The notes beneath the pieces were generated by a model. That model worked only from the letters and a program-made list of their open reading frames with translations. It had not been told where the DNA came from and made no database searches. A stretch of 64,000 nt of DNA from Candidatus Saganbacteria bacterium (GTDB lineage: Bacteria; Margulisbacteria; WOR-1; XYC2-FULL-46-14; XYC2-FULL-37-10), in the NCBI GenBank assembly GCA_016223245.1, contig JACRPL010000011.1, forward strand, positions 28,707 to 92,706, written 5' to 3'. The translations under genes were made by a program, and so were the position numbers. Below, piece after piece: positions 17,984 to 25,974 of this stretch. Numbering within the stretch: the stretch's first letter is position 1; each line of letters starts with the position of its first letter.

Positions 17984-20900
17984 ATGAGATGGAGTAAAAG
18001 CCGCCCTTTGTGCTCGGAACCTGAGACCGAAGTCTCGGTTCCTCGCATTTGCATAAAAACAATTGTAACCGCGAATTTATTCGCAGGTTACAATTTCAAA
18101 TTGTTGCCCATCCTGTTATTCTTTTTATGTTTTTCTTCAAGCGCAAAAGCCGTTCCAATTGTTGATTCAATATACGAGAACATCAGGCAGCAGGCGCTCA
18201 TTAGCCTGCAGGGAACTTTCAATCGGCCGATAAAAATAAAAAGCACCGGAGGCAGGATAATCGGCAAGATCATCTTGAACGACGTTTCTATAGGCAGGGA
18301 CCTCAATTTTGAAAGGTTTGTCATCGAATTCGATCCAATAAAATATGCCGCGAACCGCGGGAACATCGACCCAGCTATCTCAAAGATCATTTTGGTTAAC
18401 GGTAAAGCCGATATCCTGCGCGACGCTTCAGGCAAAATAAGCATCGTCGATATTTTAAAGACTGGAAAAGAAGGCGGCCCTCCCCTTAAAGCTAAATTAC
18501 AGCTCAAGAACATCGAAATTAAATTCAAAGATGTTGCCGGGCTCCCGTACAAGAAAGTCCCCCTCGAAGCCACTTTTAAAAACGCAAATGGGACGATTAA
18601 TCTCCAGAAATTCCCGAATATTGACATCTCGCTTGCGGCTTTCCAGGACAAAAGCGTTATCGCGGTCAAGGGATCGATAAATTCGGAGAATAATTCTTAT
18701 GATTTGCGGCTTACGGCTAAAAATCTTGATGGGAAAATATTCGGGAATTATCTTGTGCCCGTCTTGAATTTTAGCGGCGGATCAATCACTGCGGATATCA
18801 AGGTCAAGCCCGAGAATACTGTGATTGCGATCGATTCGATCCTGGATAATATGCAGATCAAAGCTTCCGGCAGCATGCGAAAGAGCCTTGATCTTAATGT
18901 CGATATCAAAAATGCAGACCTAGACAAGCTTAAAGATTCTATTCCGGACCTGAAGGCTCTTAGCCTGCGCGGCAAGATCGATGCAGGGTTAAAAATAACA
19001 GGCACCTTAAAGAACATAAATGTTGTCTCAAAATTATCCATAAAAAACGGGAAATTCCTGAATAGCGGCATCACGGGCGACGCATTTCTTGGATACGCGG
19101 GCAATAAGCTTGAAATTAAACGGGCAAGCGTAAAAGCATATTCAGGGGAAATTAATACTTCCGGATCAATTGGTTTTGTTGGGGGTTCCCCGATTATAAA
19201 TTTTTCAGGCCGCGCATTGGGGATATCCCTAGACAAGCTTTCGTACGGTTCTCCCGGCATAGAAGGAAAATTAGATATAGATTATTCAGTTGCTGGATCG
19301 TTGAATAAGTTTTCCGCAAAAATTTCGGGAGTATTAGACGGCGCGGCCTTATGGGACCAGCCTGTAAAAACTTTGAGCGGATCTTTTGGATATGAAGATG
19401 GAAAGCTTATTATCAATGGGATCAAGATCGCTTCCGGCCAATCGGAGTTTGAGGGATCCGGGGCAATGTCGCAAGATAAGGATATCTCGTTGAGTTGCAA
19501 TGCGCGCGAGATACTTTTGAGCGGCAAGAGCGATCTCGGCCCGATCCGGCTTAAAGTCGGGCATTTTCTTGGAGACGTCAGGTTCAAGCTCGACGAAAAA
19601 TTTATCCGAGCCCCTGTCAGAAACCTTGCGGCTGCAGGCACTATTGAGATCGGAAGCTCAAATATTGGAGCGCAAAAAATCACATCCGGTTTTGGAGATA
19701 TGGCTTTTACGCATGGGAAGATCGCCTCGGCAAATATGCATTTTTTTGAGGGCGATTCGTCGATAGAAGTTGTGGGCAAGGTTTCCACCCTCGAAGCATC
19801 AGATATCCTTATTAGAAGCGACAGGATCAGGCTTGAGGACCTGAAAATTTTGAATTCGTTCCTTCCGCTTGAAGCCTCTGACCCCAAAGGCGAAATAAAA
19901 CTTGTCCTGAATGCCGCCGGGAAACTGTTTGAAATAAAGGGAGCGAATGATCTCCCCCGCCTAAACCTGTCCGGCAAGCTTTCCGGCAGGGATATAAGGA
20001 TCGGGGACACCAGTTTGTCTATTGCTTCGATTGAAGGGTCCTTCATTGATAATAGCTTGACCATAAACAATGCTTATGTCAAAACGGAAAGGTCTAATTT
20101 TTCGGGATATTTGCGGAGGGCCGGGAACAATAATCTGCAGGCAAGGCTCATCGGCATTGCGGACCTTGATGATTTGAAATTCATAATCCTAAGATACGGC
20201 GCGATATCAGGCATTGCAAAATTCGACCTGTGGGCCGCAGGCAATGTAGGCGATCCTGTTGTAAATATGTCATTCGACATTTCCAGGGCGCGATTGAACA
20301 GCGCCTTAATTGACAGGATCACGGGCGGGTTAGAGCTTAAGGGAAAACAATTAAAGATCGCAAAGCAGTTGAATATTACAGCGCTTAAAAATAATCTGCA
20401 GGTAGACGGCGCCGTGGGCCTCTCCGATGATCTTTTAGAAAGCAATGTCGACTTGGCCGTAAAACTCCAAAAAGGCGACCTGTTCGACGGATCAAAATTT
20501 GCGCTGAATGCTTACAGGGAATCAGAGAGGATGCTCAAGCCTGTTCTGCAGAGCCGCGCGAAGATAGAGCTTCCGCAAAGCGTTTCGCTGACGGTTGAAG
20601 GTATGGCATTATACAAAATGTTGGATAAATTAGTTTCAGACATTAAGGGATACAAAAAGTCCCTTGAGCCTGCTTTTGTCGAAAAAGTGGACGGGGAAAT
20701 AGATGGCTCTGCCAGGATTTCAGGCTTGATCAATGACCTAAAGATCGAGGCTGATGTAAACATTATGAACGGCAATTACAATAAATATAGATTTGATAAA
20801 TTTAGCTCCCATTTTTACGTCAGCCGCGAAGGCATCCAAATTTCAAGGGCCTCCCTTGCAAATAAAGATGGCAGGGCCGAAGCTTCCGGCGGATATTTAT

Positions 20901-22738
20901 TCTCGCCGCAGGCTTTGAAATTCAGGATAATAGGAACTGATTTCCCTATTGATTTCCTGAAACTTTGGGTCGATAAGGAATTTTCCGGGCGACTTTCATT
21001 CGGTTGCGCCGTCAATGGGACGATCTTAACCCCTGAAGCGGATGCCTGGATCGCGGCTAAAAAAATAAACCTTGCGGGAATTGATTTTAGCAAGATCGGA
21101 GGGGAGATATCATACAAAGGCGAGAGGCTCAAGCTTAAGGATATAAATTTAAGCGAAGGCCAAAAAACTTCCTCTATCAATGCAGAGATATTTAGCGACG
21201 GAGGATTTAGCGCCATTGCATCGCTCGAGGGGAATTCGTTAGGCCTCATCAACCTGTTCAACGATGAAGTGAAATGGCTTTCAGGGGCATCTACAGGCTA
21301 CGTTAGCATTTCCAACAAGAATGGGCTTGCTATTTCAGGCGACCTATCAATAAGCAAAGGGATAGCGCGCATTAACAAGCTCGGCACGGATATCGGCGGC
21401 CTTGATGTCAATGCAAGCGCGTCGAATAAAGTCGTCTATTTGAAAAAGTTGAACGGTTATTTTTACGGGGGGGGCAATGCGGCGCCCAGTCCAGTTTCAA
21501 TCTACGGGTATCTCGACCTGGATAATAACTATGTCAATTTGAGATCGATCGACGGGAATTATAGGATCAATTATTCAAATATTTACGATGGCATGCTTTC
21601 AATAAAAAATGCGTCGATTTTTGGGCCGTTATCCCTGCCCCTTGTTTCATGCGAAGCCAAGCTTGAAGACGGGGCGGTATCTATCCCGCAGGCTTCGGGC
21701 GATAGCGCAGGATCGCAGGCCGCAAACCCTATCGGCCTCGATATCAAGCTTGATATCGGCAATAATATTTATCTGACATCGGGGAATATCAGCGCCTTGA
21801 ACAATATTTTCCTCAATTTAGAAATTTCCGGGGACAACATTGAAGTTAACGGCACGCAAAATGACCCGAAGTTGACTGGGCTTGTCTTGTTCAACCGGGG
21901 ATCGGTCAGCATATTGAACCGGGATTTTTTGCTGCTTACAGAATCGCAGAAAAAAGAGATATACCCTTATGACCTGGACATGCAATCGAAAGATTACGCC
22001 GAATTTTTTGGGGGAATATTGCCAAAGTTGAATATTACTGCCATGACAAGGCTAGAAGAAGCGGAGAACAGCAAAAACGCCGAAACAGCGGCCCCTAATC
22101 CAAAAAAAGAAATTACCATCATTTCAAAAATTACAGGAATACCGTTCAGCGCGGAAAAGGACAAGGTTCTAAAGATCGGGTTTAGCGCCTTGGAAGCGGA
22201 TAGATCGACGAGTCCCCCGACATACAAGAGTTCCGCATACACCGAAGACGAGATCCGCGTCCTTCTGCTCCCTGATTTTATCAAATCGGCCGTCGGATTA
22301 AATAAAAGCGGGGCAACTTCCATAGATACAAATGCAGTGATGGCCGATTATTTGAACAGCAGGCTTCAGGCGTACGTTTTCCGCGGCCTTGAGCGCGGGC
22401 TCGAAAAAGCTTTGGGGCTCGAAAGCTTGACGCTCCAATATAACTTCGGGCGGGACTTGAGAAAAGCTTTGGGAGCAAAAGATACAAGCCAGGCGGCGGC
22501 GCAGACCTTAGGCGTGCAGTTTGTGAAAGGGTTTTTCGACAAATTCTTTATCGACGTCAAGTATTCCCAGCCGATGGAAACAACAGTTGGCGCGGCAAGC
22601 CAGACTTATATTAACTACCAAGTTACCTACAGGTTGACATCAGTGCTTTCAATCTCGTATTATAGAGAGCCTATAAGCATTAACGATCTCGTGAGCGGCT
22701 ATGCAAAAGGGTCGTTGCGCGCGGGGTATTCGTTCTAA
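17984..22738 (+). CDS. tamB: TamB-like translocation/assembly protein (AsmA superfamily, DUF490)
   Basis: A 1,584-aa protein. After a repeat-derived N-terminal stretch, a membrane anchor (about 40-57) is followed by more than 1,200 residues of beta-rich sequence full of short LxIxGxx and N/D-G turns, typical of the lipid-conducting taco-like TamB/AsmA fold. The C-terminal third is DUF490-like (for example VNGTQNDPKLTGLVLFNRG, SAYTEDEIRVLLLP). It ends in TSVLSISYYREP...LRAGYSF, with a terminal Phe like outer-membrane proteins. It should span the periplasm and work with an Omp85 protein, here bamA 8 bp downstream. Two palindromic repeats (18016-18042, 18061-18095) encode residues 11-38, between the start and the anchor. 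A run of eight G (21467-21474) lies inside the gene. Confidence 0.88.
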   Translation: MRWSKSRPLCSEPETEVSVPRICIKTIVTANLFAGYNFKLLPILLFFLCFSSSAKAVPIVDSIYENIRQQALISLQGTFNRPIKIKSTGGRIIGKIILNDVSIGRDLNFERFVIEFDPIKYAANRGNIDPAISKIILVNGKADILRDASGKISIVDILKTGKEGGPPLKAKLQLKNIEIKFKDVAGLPYKKVPLEATFKNANGTINLQKFPNIDISLAAFQDKSVIAVKGSINSENNSYDLRLTAKNLDGKIFGNYLVPVLNFSGGSITADIKVKPENTVIAIDSILDNMQIKASGSMRKSLDLNVDIKNADLDKLKDSIPDLKALSLRGKIDAGLKITGTLKNINVVSKLSIKNGKFLNSGITGDAFLGYAGNKLEIKRASVKAYSGEINTSGSIGFVGGSPIINFSGRALGISLDKLSYGSPGIEGKLDIDYSVAGSLNKFSAKISGVLDGAALWDQPVKTLSGSFGYEDGKLIINGIKIASGQSEFEGSGAMSQDKDISLSCNAREILLSGKSDLGPIRLKVGHFLGDVRFKLDEKFIRAPVRNLAAAGTIEIGSSNIGAQKITSGFGDMAFTHGKIASANMHFFEGDSSIEVVGKVSTLEASDILIRSDRIRLEDLKILNSFLPLEASDPKGEIKLVLNAAGKLFEIKGANDLPRLNLSGKLSGRDIRIGDTSLSIASIEGSFIDNSLTINNAYVKTERSNFSGYLRRAGNNNLQARLIGIADLDDLKFIILRYGAISGIAKFDLWAAGNVGDPVVNMSFDISRARLNSALIDRITGGLELKGKQLKIAKQLNITALKNNLQVDGAVGLSDDLLESNVDLAVKLQKGDLFDGSKFALNAYRESERMLKPVLQSRAKIELPQSVSLTVEGMALYKMLDKLVSDIKGYKKSLEPAFVEKVDGEIDGSARISGLINDLKIEADVNIMNGNYNKYRFDKFSSHFYVSREGIQISRASLANKDGRAEASGGYLFSPQALKFRIIGTDFPIDFLKLWVDKEFSGRLSFGCAVNGTILTPEADAWIAAKKINLAGIDFSKIGGEISYKGERLKLKDINLSEGQKTSSINAEIFSDGGFSAIASLEGNSLGLINLFNDEVKWLSGASTGYVSISNKNGLAISGDLSISKGIARINKLGTDIGGLDVNASASNKVVYLKKLNGYFYGGGNAAPSPVSIYGYLDLDNNYVNLRSIDGNYRINYSNIYDGMLSIKNASIFGPLSLPLVSCEAKLEDGAVSIPQASGDSAGSQAANPIGLDIKLDIGNNIYLTSGNISALNNIFLNLEISGDNIEVNGTQNDPKLTGLVLFNRGSVSILNRDFLLLTESQKKEIYPYDLDMQSKDYAEFFGGILPKLNITAMTRLEEAENSKNAETAAPNPKKEITIISKITGIPFSAEKDKVLKIGFSALEADRSTSPPTYKSSAYTEDEIRVLLLPDFIKSAVGLNKSGATSIDTNAVMADYLNSRLQAYVFRGLERGLEKALGLESLTLQYNFGRDLRKALGAKDTSQAAAQTLGVQFVKGFFDKFFIDVKYSQPMETTVGAASQTYINYQVTYRLTSVLSISYYREPISINDLVSGYAKGSLRAGYSF
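18016..18042. repeat. Palindromic repeat, GGAACC family, inside tamB
   Basis: Outer stem GGAACC/GGTTCC, an unpaired T on the 5' side, inner stem GAGAC/GTCTC, loop CGAA. This is the mirror orientation of the other copies, which have an unpaired A on the 3' side. Confidence 0.75.
18061..18095. repeat. Palindromic repeat, GGAACC family, inside tamB
   Basis: Ten-bp outer stem AATTGTAACC/GGTTACAATT, inner stem GCGAA/TTCGC, loop TTTA, with an unpaired A on the 3' side. It lies 18 bp after the previous copy, in frame with tamB. Confidence 0.8.
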
Positions 22739-22746
22739 GGAGCTAT

Positions 22747-24423
22747 ATGAAGAAAAAAATTGGCGTTTCGGCGATCTTGTTGATAATGGCGTTATTATCG
22801 CTCTCATTTATCGTGTTCGCGGAAGAGGTCGATATCCCCGCGAAAATAACCGCGTTTGAAGTTTTGGGGAATTCCCATGTTCCCGCGAAGGAGATATTGG
22901 AGGCGGTATTCAGCAAGGTAAATGAAAATGTCGACCAGGACAAGATCAAGAACGACCTTAAGGCCATTTATGCCCTTGGGTATTTTAAGGATGTTAATGC
23001 TTCATTTGAGGCTTTCAAGGACGGCACGAAGATAATATACAACGTTTCGGAAAATCCCATCCTCCGCGAAATAAGCATCCATGGGAATACGGCGTATCCT
23101 ACAAGTGAAATAATAAGCGCTATGGGCATTATCCGAGGCGGCGTGCTCAATCTAAAAAATATCAGGAACGGCATTGATTCGATAAATAAAAAATATAAAA
23201 AAGACGGATATACCTTGGCAAGGGTAGTTGACATCTCAACAGATAAGGACAAAGTTGCGGTTAAGCTTGCCGAGGGTGTAGTCGAGGGGATAAGCCTTGA
23301 AGGAAATGAATCGACCAAAGACTATGTTGTTTTGCGCGAGATGGACACGAAGGCGGGAAAAGTCTTCAATGAAGAAGTGCTTTCAAAAGATTTAAGAAGG
23401 ATATTCAACTTGGGATTTTTCTCCGAGATCAATCCGGCTTTTGAGCCGGGCTCGTCAAGCGATAAGATGATCTTAGTCATCAAAATAAAAGAAACGAGGA
23501 CCAATACTGTGAATTTCGGAGGCGGCTGGGGGGAGCGCGACGGCTGGTTCGGGTTTGCCGACCTTGCGATCAACAATTTAATGGGTACAGCCCAGGGGCT
23601 TATGGTCCGCGGACAAGCAGGCCAGCAGCTCACGACTTACCAATTCAAATATTCAAATCCCTGGTTTTTGCCCGAAAAACTCGGGAACAGGACATCGTAT
23701 ACATTGCGAGCATGGAATACCCAGGGGAACGATATTTACTTGACCCAGCAGGACCAGTACAATGTCGGCTGGGATATGGCTTTCGGTAAAACTTACAAGG
23801 ATTTTTTTGGGGGCAGCATCAACTTCGGATCCGAAAGCATCTCTCCCAGAAGCGGAGCGTCTTTTGAGGCGTATACTGCGCCGTATATCGGAGCCACTTT
23901 CTCGTATGATACGCGAGATGTCTGGATGAATCCCAAAAAAGGCGTTTATGACGTTTTGTCATTGAAACAAGGTTGGAATGTTACCAAGTCATCGACAAAT
24001 TTCTTCAAGATCGGTTTGGACCTGAATGGTTTCAGGCCGGCAGCCGATTCCCAGGTCTTTGCGGCTCATTTTGGGGTTGGGCTTGGCATTGGCGCGGTTC
24101 CTCTTGGCGAACTTTATTGGGCAGGGGGGCCGAATACTGTCCGAGGGTACGGGTTAACCGAGCTGCGCCGGGGAGCAAGGAAAATTATTGCAAACCTCGA
24201 ATACAGGTTGACGTTCAACGAAATGTTCCAAGGTGTCTTTTTCTACGATTGGGGAAATGCTTGGGATGTCGGCATGCCAGAGACCGAAAAATTTATGGCG
24301 GGGTGGGGGCCGGGATTGCGGCTTAACACGCCTCTAGGGCCTATTCGTTTGGATTACGGGATCGGCACGGCAAAGACCGCCTCCGATGGTATCTTGCACT
24401 TCAGCATTGGTCAAGCCTTTTAA
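22747..24423 (+). CDS. bamA: Outer-membrane assembly factor BamA/Omp85 with three POTRA domains
   Basis: A 558-aa protein with a signal peptide (about 1-25), three POTRA domains (about 28-100, 100-172, 172-248) and a 16-strand-type barrel (about 255-558). The L6 loop motif is TVRGYGL, and the C-terminal strand ends in HFSIGQAF with a final Phe, the signal read by Omp85 machines. It inserts barrel proteins into the outer membrane. The many PorV-like proteins of this window would be clients. Proteobacterial BamA has five POTRAs; three is the number seen in cyanobacterial Omp85. AAGGAG lies at 22737-22742, just before the ATG. Co-transcribed with tamB, so it could equally serve as the TamA-like partner. 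Confidence 0.93.
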   Translation: MKKKIGVSAILLIMALLSLSFIVFAEEVDIPAKITAFEVLGNSHVPAKEILEAVFSKVNENVDQDKIKNDLKAIYALGYFKDVNASFEAFKDGTKIIYNVSENPILREISIHGNTAYPTSEIISAMGIIRGGVLNLKNIRNGIDSINKKYKKDGYTLARVVDISTDKDKVAVKLAEGVVEGISLEGNESTKDYVVLREMDTKAGKVFNEEVLSKDLRRIFNLGFFSEINPAFEPGSSSDKMILVIKIKETRTNTVNFGGGWGERDGWFGFADLAINNLMGTAQGLMVRGQAGQQLTTYQFKYSNPWFLPEKLGNRTSYTLRAWNTQGNDIYLTQQDQYNVGWDMAFGKTYKDFFGGSINFGSESISPRSGASFEAYTAPYIGATFSYDTRDVWMNPKKGVYDVLSLKQGWNVTKSSTNFFKIGLDLNGFRPAADSQVFAAHFGVGLGIGAVPLGELYWAGGPNTVRGYGLTELRRGARKIIANLEYRLTFNEMFQGVFFYDWGNAWDVGMPETEKFMAGWGPGLRLNTPLGPIRLDYGIGTAKTASDGILHFSIGQAF

Positions 24424-24554
24424 ATCGCTGTTGTTTTTATCGTCAAAATAATTTTTTAAAACCACTTTACAGCCTCACTATATCCAATAATACCCGTTTG
24501 CCCGCCTTTGGAGGGCTTCTGGCATAAAAATTGCTATTAACTGTTAGAAACAAA
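24424..24554. other. Intergenic stretch between bamA and the ORF6N gene
   Basis: AT-rich spacer with no convincing terminator. CCCGCCTTTGGAGGGC (24500-24515) is a weak palindrome. TGCTATTAA (24532-24540) is a possible extended -10 element that would place the start of transcription about 8 nt before the next ATG (24555). Confidence 0.3.
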
Positions 24555-25058
24555 ATGAAACAAACAATGCCGGAAGAAATAATTGAAAGAAGGATCTATT
24601 TGATAAGAGGGCATAAGATCATGCTTGATCGTGATCTAGCCGAACTTTATGGAGTTGAGACTTATAACCTTAATAAAGCTGTTAAGAGGAACAAAGAAAG
24701 GTTCCCTGAGGATTTTATGTCCCAACTTTCAAAAGAAGAATACAAAGCTTTAAGATTCCAAATTGGAATCCTAAAAAGAGGGCATCATTCAAAGTTTCTG
24801 CCATATGCATTTACGGAATTGGGTATTTCCATGCTTTCTTCTGTTCTGCGAAGCAAAAGAGCGATAGCTGTCAATATCCAAATTATGAGAACCTTCGCAA
24901 AATTGAGAGAAATTCTATCTTCACATAAAGACTTGCGGAGAAAGATCGAAGAAATGGAATCAAAATATGATTATCAATTTAAAGCAGTTTTCGACGCTAT
25001 CAAAGCGCTGATGGATGAGCCAGCGAGCAAAACGGGCAAAATTGGGTTTTTGAAATAA
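24555..25058 (+). CDS. ORF6N-domain protein (phage antirepressor-like)
   Basis: A 167-aa protein with the ORF6N domain: IIERRIYLIRGHKIMLDRDLAELYGVET and the following NKAVKRNKERFPEDFMSQL are the hallmark segments. A helical tail with a coiled-coil-like stretch (about 118-150) follows. ORF6N proteins occur in phages and as scattered chromosomal genes and are thought to bind DNA. No other phage gene is near, so it is probably a mobile accessory gene. The ATG at 24555 was chosen over an in-frame TTG (24531); a second ATG at 24567 is also possible. Confidence 0.85.
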   Translation: MKQTMPEEIIERRIYLIRGHKIMLDRDLAELYGVETYNLNKAVKRNKERFPEDFMSQLSKEEYKALRFQIGILKRGHHSKFLPYAFTELGISMLSSVLRSKRAIAVNIQIMRTFAKLREILSSHKDLRRKIEEMESKYDYQFKAVFDAIKALMDEPASKTGKIGFLK

Positions 25059-25101
25059 TAGACGCGAAGTTGAGCTATTTCGGCGAATTTTCGTTCCAGA
25101 C

Positions 25102-25135
25102 GGCGGGGTTGCCTTCGGGGTGTTGGCGCCCCGCC
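25102..25135. repeat. GC-rich inverted repeat in intergenic DNA
   Basis: GGCGGGG (25102-25108) and CCCCGCC (25129-25135) are perfect inverted arms around a 20-nt loop. They lie between the ORF6N gene and the next ORF. No T tract follows, so a terminator role is uncertain. Confidence 0.4.
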
Positions 25136-25168
25136 ACGATGGAAAATGCAAATCAATAGGAGGGTGGA

Positions 25169-25240
25169 ATGGATACATATGAAATAGATAAAATTTTAGG
25201 GTACGAAGATGCTTGCAACTTCCAACTTCAAAACAAATAA
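25169..25240 (+). CDS. Tiny ORF (23 aa) with a strong ribosome binding site, probably a gene remnant or leader
   Basis: AGGAGGG (25158-25164) lies four bases before an ATG that opens MDTYEIDKILGYEDAC and stops after 23 codons. The first half reads like a real protein N-terminus. The second half runs into dispersed low-complexity sequence (CTTCCAACTTC...) that also forms the start of the next ORF. It may be the stump of a gene cut off by repeat insertion, or an upstream ORF coupling translation to the four-helix-bundle gene it overlaps. Confidence 0.3.
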   Translation: MDTYEIDKILGYEDACNFQLQNK

Positions 25241-25640
25241 TAATATCCAAATTCCAAATATCGAACAAAAAGAAGCCAAGCCGAGGGATTTAAGGGAAAG
25301 GCTTTTTAGGTTTTCGGTGGATATATTATTTATATGCAAGAAATTGCCAAATTCTGCTGAATTTGAAAACATCAAAAAGCAGCTATCTAAATCGGTCACT
25401 TCGATTGCCGCAAATTTTGAAGAAGCCGATGGCGCCCTTTCAAAAAAGGATTTTATCAATAAGTTAAGCATCGCCAGAAAAGAAGCGAAAGAGACAAAAT
25501 ACTGGCTTAGAGTATTGGGCGAGATCCATTTAAATGAAATTGATTATTATTTAGATGAATCCGAACAAATAATTAAAATATTGAGCTCAATCCTGTTCAA
25601 GTCCGGTTATAGATCACGATTGAATAACTTGCAATCCTAG
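25209..25640 (+). CDS. Four-helix-bundle protein (23S rRNA intervening-sequence/S23 family)
   Basis: A 143-aa protein. Residues about 25-140 show four amphipathic helices with the family hallmarks: KPRDLRERLFRFSVDIL, KKQLSKSVTSIAANFEEADGA and KLSIARKEAKETKYWLRVL. The family was first seen in insertions of 23S rRNA genes but is now found widely as isolated genes. Its function is unknown; pentameric bundles and nucleic-acid binding have been suggested. The first 24 residues are encoded by low-complexity repeat DNA, so the native start may be further in. AGGG lies seven bases before the ATG. A second member is at 62643-63044. Confidence 0.82.
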   Translation: MLATSNFKTNNNIQIPNIEQKEAKPRDLRERLFRFSVDILFICKKLPNSAEFENIKKQLSKSVTSIAANFEEADGALSKKDFINKLSIARKEAKETKYWLRVLGEIHLNEIDYYLDESEQIIKILSSILFKSGYRSRLNNLQS

Positions 25641-25682
25641 TATTTTGTATTTGATTGTTTGAATTTTGAATATTGTTTGGGT

Positions 25683-25724
25683 GTTGGAAGTTGGAAGTTG
25701 GAAGTTGGAAGTTGGAAGTTGGAA
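25683..25724. repeat. Heptanucleotide minisatellite (GTTGGAA)6
   Basis: Six perfect tandem copies of GTTGGAA directly upstream of the promoter of the 1,498-aa exoprotein operon. Confidence 0.95.
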
Positions 25725-25738
25725 ATTGCCTAGAATGG

Positions 25739-25747
25739 TGTTATAAT
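25739..25747 (+). promoter_or_regulatory. Extended -10 promoter candidate for the exoprotein/PorV operon
   Basis: TGTTATAAT is a perfect extended -10 element, 14 bp after the heptamer array. The predicted +1 is near 25754, giving a leader of about 220 nt before the TTG start at 25975. Confidence 0.4.
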
Positions 25748-25974
25748 GACCCTATCAGGTTCCAATCGACTCGGAGCATCGATGGCAAATCGTTTCTACC
25801 ATCAAAAAGGTTTATATTTACCCCTTACGGCACAACTTTATCCAAAAATTCCCGCAAAACCGATTTTATGCATATTTTCTTGGGCGAGGCTTGGGAAAAT
25901 AACGTGAAATTAATGTTGCGTTTTGCCGATATATATAAGGGATTTTTGAAATTGGATAAAAGGAGCGGCGGATT

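Larger units (their letters stand above)
25641..25974. other. 334-bp intergenic stretch with minisatellite, promoter and long leader
   Basis: It holds six copies of a heptamer (25683-25724), an extended -10 element (25739-25747) and about 220 nt of leader before the exoprotein gene. A 41-codon ORF (25782-25907, starting MANRFYHQKGLYLP) lies in the leader without a Shine-Dalgarno. I cannot support it as a gene. No known riboswitch was recognised. Confidence 0.5.

Noticed and set aside
24555..25058. Prophage remnant
   Set aside because: ORF6N alone is not enough; no structural, packaging or integration module lies nearby. The Xer gene at 17077 looks like the chromosomal type.
25683..25724. Possible CRISPR or origin iterons
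   Set aside because: The 7-bp units have no spacers, and no replication gene or DnaA-box cluster is nearby. It is a minisatellite.
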